Positions 56,335 through 64,000 of a DNA stretch of 64,000 nt are shown piece after piece; position 1 is the first letter of the stretch, and every line of letters starts with the position of its first letter. Both the position numbers and the translations under genes were made by a program. A model generated the notes under the pieces. It was not told the origin of the DNA, made no database searches, and saw only the letters and a list, made by a program, of their open reading frames with translations. Source of the DNA: Saururus chinensis (lineage: Eukaryota; Streptophyta; Magnoliopsida; Piperales; Saururaceae); assembly GCA_035235625.1 (NCBI GenBank), contig CP141142.1, forward strand, positions 51,253,644-51,317,643, read 5' to 3'.

Positions 56335-57834
56335 GCTTATTACAAGACCATGCTGATAGAAATTGGGCTCGGGCGCTGGACTAAATTAAAAATAAAATCT
56401 GGGTCAGGAGTAAGAGGCCCCGCTTCTGGACTAGATATTCAAATCGAATTGATTCAAAATCAATACAAAACTGAAACCAATGGCCGTTTTGGTTTGGAAG
56501 TTCTTAAAAACAGTAGAAGGAGGATCCATTGTCCCGAGTGTCGAAGTGCGGGGCACGATCCAACGCCATATACACAATCGGGTTCTTTTACCGATACATA
56601 TGTCAGCTTGTATAAACCTTTCACAAAAAAAAACTATAATATACTTTATTCAGCCAATTATGCATTATATAAATAAAAAATTATTATGTATAAGATAACA
56701 AAATTCTTTCTTTTTTTCAACTTTTGAATTAACAAACACCTAATTGATTATTTAACTTTGAATTAACCGTTCATTGATTATTTATCAACACCTAATTGGT
56801 TTTTAAACCTCCTTATACTTTTAAACAATCAAAATCTTCATATTTTCTTTCCTCAGCATAAATCTTCTTACACTTGATCTTTTCAGTCATAATATTCAAC
56901 AAACACCATACCACCACAAGTATTTTTAAACTATAATCTCATTATTAATAACTCTTTTAATCATAGCAGACATATCTCATAAGCAATAAGATTAATTCTC
57001 CTTAAAAACTATTAGACAATCATCTCCCTTTTTCTCTAAGTTCTTTCTAAGCCTTCTATGTTATATTTTCTCGTTCTAAAACCCTTTTATAAATTCCCCA
57101 TATCCAAAAAAGATGTTTAGTAAAATGAGGAATTTAAATTAAATTAGAATATTCTAATTTAGGTAATTATCGCTTGAAATGATCAATCGTTTTACAAAGC
57201 GATCAATCGTTTGCATGTTTTATCCATTTTGAACTCTCAAAACAGTTGATCCTTTTGTGAGGCGATCAATCATTCAACCTCTCAATTAAAAATATTAAAT
57301 AATCATTCATTGACTTATTGATAGATCTAACATGCAATCCTTTAGTTATGATTTTGCATAACCTTGTATAAAATACTCAAGGCTAATCGATTGCTTTGAA
57401 TAAAATTGTAAGATTTCATTCAAAAAGTCTTCATCACTCAACTACACCCTCAAATGATATTTTTTTTACCTTAAAGTGTGTACATGTAATGTGTGTATGC
57501 ATTTTTACTCATCAAAACACATATTTGAGCCTTCTTCAAACTTCATCTTTATGATATAATATTCAAACATAATATAACTTAAAATTATACACATTTATAA
57601 CATTGTTCTAAACATAGAAATAAAGTCCATACATAGCACATGACAATACATGTTTTAACAACATAAACATATTTATCATCACACATACATGCATTTATAT
57701 GCATTTAACATAATACTATTACAATAGTCAATAATATCATATATAACATCATAACTCATTATTGAACATACTTAATATTAACATATCATTGGTATGCTCA
57801 CCGACATGTCAGATAAGACATCAATGTCTATTGG
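56335..57834. other. AT-rich intergenic DNA
   Basis: No gene is recognised. From 57170 to 57275 the word GATCAATCGTTT recurs in a pattern also seen inside the Tekay-like LTRs, so part may be an old LTR. The first 100 bp contain the PPR upstream region, without a clear TATA box. Confidence 0.35.
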
Positions 57835-58894
57835 TGTAATGCCCGAGATTTTTCACACATTTTCCTTAAAATTCACGGAAAATTTTTTCAATATAACGTC
57901 TGTAAATCGGAGGAAAAATGACGAAACCAAAACCTGATAAAACAGTTTTTAATTTAAAACATTAAACATCCACATACGGTCAATCATCGTACGGCCAAAG
58001 CAAATATCATCAGGCGCTACTCGAAAACACACGTACGAATAAATTCTGCTATGATCATAGACTTTTAAATGCAAATCACTCTCCCGGGCATCCCTGAGTA
58101 CAAGTCCCCTAACAGTCCACTAACTGATCCAAATGAAAGTCCAGATAAACATCATGATGTCTCATCTCACCCAATACAGGAAATCGTGGCACAAAAAAAA
58201 CTCACAGAGAGTCAAGCTGATACCTGAGTCAACGGGAATCAATCCACCGCTGAAACGAGCGTCCATCACCAGGAGCTCTCCGCACAACCTGCAAAACCTC
58301 CCGTACAACGGGGCTAAAAATAGTAGGGTGAGTATTTTCATACTCAGTAGGAAAATACCCAGTAGGGGAAACCCCAAACGGTGAACTCACAAGTTCAGAA
58401 ATCATGCGTCATGCAACACAAACATGAAGCAGTCAACATAATATAATCATAACATGCTCAAACGCATACGATCATACCAAAGGCACCATCGTGCCACAGA
58501 CATATCAAAGCACCATCGCGCCAGAATCATACCGAAGGCACCATCGTGCCAAAATCATACCGAAGGCACCATCGTGCCAAAATCATACTATTCAAACAAC
58601 TTACACAAACACCCTTATCCAGGGTCATACAACTTACTCGTACCACCGTACGCATACTCATACAACATACGCATACTTGTACGATCTTACTCGTACAATC
58701 GTATGCTCACTCATACAGCTTACTCATACATGTACGACCTTACTCGTACAATCAGACTCGTACGACCTTACTCGTACAGTCTGCACAAAATCATACTTAC
58801 TGTCTTACTCAGAACCATATTCTCACAATCGTACTCATACTCTTACAGTCGTGCTCATACTCATATGCTTACAGTCTTACTCATACTCATACGC

Positions 58895-59854
58895 TTACTC
58901 ATCAATTCTAGGTAAAGGGTACTTGTTCTTGATGGTTACCTGATTAAGCATTAGGTAGTCGATACACAACCGTAGAGAACCATCCTTCTTCCGAACAAAT
59001 AAGACCGGCGCACCCCAAGGAGATACACTTGGCCTAATATACCCCTTATCCATAAGATCCTGCAGCTGAGCCTTAAGCTCTTTAAGTTCAGCTGGAGCCA
59101 TACGATAGGGAGCCTTAGAGATAGGAGTAGTGCCTGGAATAAGGTCAATGCAAAACTCTATCTCCCTCTCCGGTGGTAAACTCGCCAAGTCACTAGGGAA
59201 GACATCGGGAAATTCCGCCACAACACGAATGGAATCCCAAGAAGGTAACTCCATGTTCAACCCCGTAACACTAGCAAGGAAAGCTTCGCATCCACTATCG
59301 ATCCACTTCTTGGCTTTGAAGGAAGAGACCAAGAATTTGCCATTAGAACGCTTCAACCCTTGAAAGATAAAAGGCTTAGCTCCTGGCAACTCGAACTTCA
59401 CACACCTCTTGCGACAGTCTACATACGCATGGAACTTGAACATCATATACATGCCTAGGATCACATCAAAGTCAACCATCGGCAATATAATAAGATCCAT
59501 ATGTAGCACATGTCCACCGATCTCCATAGGAATCATCTCAACATACTTTTCCGCTCGAAGAGAGGATGAAGGTGTAGAAACACGCAAAGGAACATGCAAC
59601 AACTTATAACAAGCATCCAACTCATGAGCAAAATGAGGAGACACAAAAGAATGAGAGGAATCTAATCCGCCCTTGAAGCTAGGGGGATTAAGCTTCTTGA
59701 ATCCCTCGAGAGAAAGAGACTCAGAACTGCTACCACTCGCGTGCTTAGCCTGGAACACCTGTGTCAACCCTTCAATGGCGGTCAACACATCGTCCACCCT
59801 TGGGTCACGAGCACCGCGATGGTTATTAGCGCCTGCATGATTAGGACCAGCCAT
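58895..59854 (-). pseudogene. Gag-protease-RT fusion frame of the Tekay-like element
   Basis: A continuous 319-codon frame starts [14 protein letters not shown] at 59854. About 60 residues of gag N-terminus ([16 protein letters not shown]) join directly to the protease ([13 protein letters not shown], then [13 protein letters not shown]), where most of gag and the DSG-TH part of the active site should be; the junction is in frame. The protease-RT linker follows, with [22 protein letters not shown] reads [40 protein letters not shown] and [11 protein letters not shown], ending PLPRIDE before the catalytic YxDD box. No stops have accumulated, but it cannot encode active protease or RT. Confidence 0.8.
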
Positions 59855-59999
59855 CTACACAACGACCAGACGTTAATCGTACAGCCTAACAACCCGAAAG
59901 CACACAGCCAAACAAGCAGAAAACACACAAACAAGCAAACAATCAAGCAAGCAAGCAAGACTTATCACACAAACCCTATTTACTCTTAGACAAAGATGT

Positions 60000-60011
60000 G
60001 CTCCGATACCA
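60000..60011 (-). other. Primer-binding site of the Tekay-like element
   Basis: Minus-strand TGGTATCGGAGC, seven bases from the LTR end, matches the initiator tRNA-Met primer sequence with one difference (CGG for CAG). Confidence 0.75.
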
Positions 60012-60657
60012 AAAACTCTGTCACGCCCCGGCGATGCCCGACCCGAGCCGAACCCGGTCCAAGGGCCGGTCAAGCGCGCGGGGGCAACGAAGTGAAAATT
60101 GAGAAATGTTCTAGCGGAAGACTTAACCCTAACCACGGGCGATTAACAGCAACACGGAGTGCGCACAATCCTTTGAGCAAGAGTAAATAAAAGGGGAAGA
60201 AAAGGTGTTGCTTAACACAAAGTAAACAACAATCTCAAACCCACAAACTTAGTTAAGTAAAGCCCACACCGGCTCAAAATAAGTCGTAAGCAAACATAAC
60301 TGTAACATGTGACATAAAACCACAACAAGAACCCTACACAAAGGTTCGAACATAAAGCATGAAAGAAACGATGATAAGTCAAGCAACGATCTCCATCATC
60401 ACACCCAAGCTACCTCTGACCTTTCCTCAAAAAGGCAATCCTGTCCGTCTGCGTGTCGCACCACGCAGCCCCAAATCAAAACACAAAAGAGGGGTGAGTT
60501 TTAACACTCAGCAATGGTTTTAATATCACTTTGTCAACGTAGAAAATACGATAGCTTAGAAATGAGATCGTTTCGGATCAAAGATTTACATGGTGCATCA
60601 CTTTACGATCACACATTCATATCACTTAACACTGCATAAAAATGCATAGTTCAACCT

Positions 60658-60930
60658 GCATGGATGTATCTCTAGCATACATATTCCCACATGCATTCAC
60701 ATCATAACCAATCCCGCATGGATGTATCTCTAACATACATATTCCACATGCATAACATCAAAATCAACATGCATGGATGTATCTCTAACATACATATTCC
60801 ACATGCATAACATCAACATCAACATGCATGGATGTATCTCTAACATACATATTCCACATGCATAACATCAACATCAACATGCATGGATGTATCTCTAACA
60901 TACATATTCCCACATGCATAATGTTATCAC
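60658..60930 (+). repeat. 55-bp tandem array in the LTR
   Basis: GCATGGATGTATCTCTAACA starts at 60658, 60716, 60771, 60826 and 60881; the last spacings are exactly 55 bp. Confidence 0.9.
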
Positions 60931-61344
60931 AATCAACCTCCATCAAGGAGTAATCACACATTGACGTCACACAGGCGGGAGCATAGACAAGGCCACGAAG
61001 GCGTGTCATGGTACAAAATTCTACACAAGAATTCAAGAAAGATCGGGGTTGTCAATCCCTAATACTGCTTGCCCTGGACGATCCTGGCCAAGGATGTCCC
61101 ATTCTCACACAGAGAATCTAGAGCAGGGGTGTTCGCCCAGGGACATCTCCTGCGGAGGGAAGAGCCCGAGTTCTCACACAGAGAACCCTAGAACATGTGG
61201 TAGCGGGGTGCACACGGCATACCACACTGGATTCTCAGGGTCCAGATGACACACATAATGATATTCTCACATATCCGCAAGACAAGTACACAACTCGTCC
61301 CCACATCATTCCATTAAACAAGACTCAACCCGAGGAGTGCACTC

Positions 61345-61412
61345 GTTCCACACAGGAACTCCAAATCGTTCCACACAGGAACTTCAAATCGTTCCACACA
61401 GGAACTTCAAAT
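61345..61412 (+). repeat. 22-bp triple repeat
   Basis: CGTTCCACACAGGAACTTC occurs three times in a row with AAAT linkers; each unit contains the palindrome-like GTTCC...GGAAC. Confidence 0.85.
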
Positions 61413-64000
61413 CAAAATATGTCCTTTCGGACCAATCAACTTGCGATTAATCCACGACCGATAAACCCGGCACGCAATTCCATCACATTGCATCCAATCG
61501 GTCAAATTCGATTAATCACGATGAAGCCTCAATTGGAAATCCATTTTCATGATGCGTGCAGCATGGTATATGCGTGGGCAAAGCATACATGAATCCTAAT
61601 CATGATAAGTGCTCTCACCAGCCCCTAATGCATCATTCATAATCACGATATTAAGCTTCAACATCATCATTTAACCCTCCACATGTGTGTGTAACTAGTA
61701 GAAGCCTTTCACATAATGCATATTAACATGCTTGAAAATCAACTTACTACCACACCACACATGTGAATTTCTACCTAAACATGAATTCAGTAGGAAATCA
61801 TAGTAGAAGAATCGTTGAAATCATAGTTAAATTCAAAACTCAACCACAAAGGCTAAACACCTATAACATCACTCATTTCATCATTGAGTCATGGCATTCA
61901 CCAACATTCACACACCATTAATCACAATTTATCATGACAAATCTGTCCAACAATGATTGTAGTCCCTCTTGAAATATGCTTAACCAAAGGGAAACAACTA
62001 TTCATAATTTCAAAATAACGATTCCAACATCATGCCACAAAACATAAGTCATTCCACCATCATTAAGTATATATCTCAACTCCATAAACTCAATAGCATG
62101 CATTTCCAGTAGCCTAACATAGCTCAAAACACTCCACATTCATATAAAATTGGCAAGCCAAAGTGGAATCATCAAAATAGGCATCATACACACAACATGC
62201 AAATTTCCTGTGTAGCCGATCGATCGCCCTTCAGGCCGTTCGATCGGTTACACGCAAAATTTTGAAATTTTCAGTTCAGCCGATCGATCGCCCTGCAAGG
62301 CCGATCGATCGCCAACTGCAACAGTCATCTTCTTCCTTTCGTAAATCCAAATCGAAACACCATAGATAGCACTTCAAATCCACATCTAGCACCCTAATCA
62401 TCATCAAAAGTCCTCCTTGACTTCCAGAATATCAAACCAAACCATAATAATGCAAAACCCTAAGAAATCGGGATTAAATAATTCCATTTTCTAATCTTAC
62501 CATTAACACACTAAATCAAGCAAACCATTTCGAAATAAGCCAAAAATGAAGAGTTTTACCATGGATAAACAGAGATTTCGAAGACCCATTACCTCAGCAC
62601 TTGATTAAGCTCGGATTGAAGAGTCACCCTTCTTGAAATCCTTGAAAACACAATGAGTTTGAATCAAACACCAATAGAAATCGATTTACTTAAGAAATCC
62701 CTAATTAAATCTTAGATCTAGGGCTTGTTGGTAGTAAAAATTGAATTTTGAATGTTAGGGTTTGTAGTAAAACACAAATCAGTATCTTTTGATGGTCAAA
62801 AACGAATTGAATCAAGGGGACAATGGTAGATTTAGAAGAAATTAAGAGAAAAGCCATGGATTAGTGCTTAATTAGAGCAAGCTTACCTTAATCGGCTTCT
62901 AATTCGGGCCTAAGTGGGGATTAGGCCAGACCTCCTTCCTTAGCCTATTCCCAAAAATGGAAATGGCTCTGGTTTGCCCTTTTATAGTAAGGGTTGGGGT
63001 AGGCATAGGTAAGTTTTGGGGTGTACATATGAAAAGTAGGCTAAAAGTGGTTATTTTGCAAATTTAAGCACGAATTAAGCCTAATAAAATTCTGAAAATT
63101 TTTGTGTGACCTTAAGTATATGTCTTGGTTCATTTGACACAAAAATAAAATTTTCGACCGTGGGGCTCACAGGGGTCCCGCCAAAACCCTATTTTTTGGA
63201 AAAATAGTGAAAATTCCGAAAAATCTCAAAAATTCACATTTGGTTTAAAATCACTTAAAACCACTAATATTGAAGTTAATTTTGGTTAAAACCATCACAA
63301 ACTCTATTTATTTACAAAATCATCGAATAAGATCAGAAAACAAGTAAATCTCACGATAATCAATAATTAAAGAAAACCAAAACCGGTTTAAAGATGAGGG
63401 TCCTTACACATACGCTTACAGTCTTACTCATACTCATACACTTACAGTCCTGCTCATACACATACAGTCGTACTCACACTCATACAGTCGTACTCGTACA
63501 CATATCAACGACCACTGAAGCTCATTACAACTAATAAGCTCCAGCGTCGAAATGGAAAAGAATGCCACTGGGGCAACACCTTAACCTCCGGGGAGTGACT
63601 AGACGTCATGGACTTTTCCGAAGGTAAGGCACACTAATGCTCATGGGGCACTGGATCAAACAGGTAAGAGTAGATTCATGATACTACTTACCTGAGCGCG
63701 CAAACATAAACACCCACACATAAGGGGTCATACAGTTGCCCAACATAATGGGTCTTATAGTGCCATAGAATCGCCCACCATAATGGGTCTTATAGTGCCA
63801 GAGAATTGCCCACCATAATGGGTCTTATAGTGCCATTGCCACTCTTGGGCAGAAAACATACAGTGCCACTTGGGCGTAAACGTACATGTGCCACTCTTGG
63901 GCGGAAACATACAACGCTCTCAACGAGCATCAAACGTACGGGCTTACACGGCACACGGACCAAATCGAGAAACATACGTCGCTCTCAGCGAGCATCGGAC

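Larger units (their letters stand above)
58899..63408 (-). mobile_element. Truncated Tekay/Del-like Gypsy element, minus orientation
   Basis: Order on the minus strand: 5' LTR (63408-60019), primer-binding site, leader, ATG at 59854, fused gag-protease-RT frame. It stops abruptly in RT near 58899, where LTR copy B resumes. No 3' LTR is present. The word CATACGCTTAC lies on both outer flanks, but it also belongs to a local repeat, so it is not a safe target duplication. Confidence 0.75.
60019..63408 (-). repeat. 5' LTR of the Tekay-like element (3.4 kb)
   Basis: On the plus strand it runs from TGTCACGCCCCGGCG to GATGAGGGTCCTTACA, 3390 bp. It is the same family as the solo LTR at 24667-27940 and includes a TATA-like TTTTATA on the minus strand near 62980. 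Confidence 0.85.
57835..64000. mobile_element. Copy B of the long LTR, inverted, interrupted and running off the window
   Basis: Starts TGTAATGCCCGAGATTTTTC and matches the reverse complement of copy A (33403-38325) through 58903, then again from 63409 to the window end; the gap is filled by a Tekay-like element. Landmarks shared with copy A in inverted order include GCCCCGTTGTACGGGAGG, GGCACGATGGTGC words, GTATGAGTA arrays and the 35-bp TTATAGTGCC array. Whether it is solo or part of a full element cannot be seen. Confidence 0.8.

Overview
The window is nuclear DNA from a flowering plant. Genes carry GT-AG introns and AT-rich non-coding DNA, and the recognisable proteins are plant families (germin-like, LSD1, APO, PLS-type PPR). 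Much of the rest is LTR retrotransposons, a MULE and MITEs. I cannot name the species. No prokaryotic, organellar or CRISPR features are seen.

Six protein genes look intact. They are APO3 (minus, 3365-4648), two paralogous germin-like genes (plus, 12800-13564 and 19037-19795), a beta-tubulin gene (minus, 40516-43187), a six-exon LSD1 gene (minus, 45498-47645) and a single-exon PPR gene (minus, 54661-56334). They form no operon or pathway; only the germin-like pair is related by tandem duplication. I rebuilt splice sites from the sequence: APO3 392 aa, germin-like 215 aa each, tubulin 444 aa, LSD1 166 aa.

Broken gene pieces lie among them: a two-exon cyclophilin fragment (6926-7138), two ACT-domain-repeat (ACR) fragments on opposite strands (8053-8504 and 10345-11130), an ARGONAUTE4-type fragment inside a MULE (33105-33265), and unassigned exon-like sequence at 53768-54600.

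Layout of mobile DNA: a hAT-like element (721-1863); a Stowaway-like MITE (about 6 kb); a TIR-bounded region with ACR pieces (8.7-12.4 kb); an LTR-like stretch with a duplicated promoter (13.9-16.9 kb); a small Ty3/Gypsy element, probably Reina-like (21626-29776), carrying a nested 3.3-kb solo LTR (24667-27940); a Tourist-like MITE (30564-31140); a MULE with about 500-bp TIRs (31432-39803) split by a 4.9-kb solo LTR (33403-38325, perfect target duplication); a LINE fragment near 48 kb; and at the right edge a second copy of the 4.9-kb LTR (57835 to beyond 64000), itself interrupted by a Tekay/Del-like Gypsy element with a 3.4-kb LTR (58899-63408).

The most notable structure is the MULE. It joins a transposase-like piece to a fragment of a gene family that acts in transposon silencing. 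All family assignments are by eye from motifs; no database search was run.
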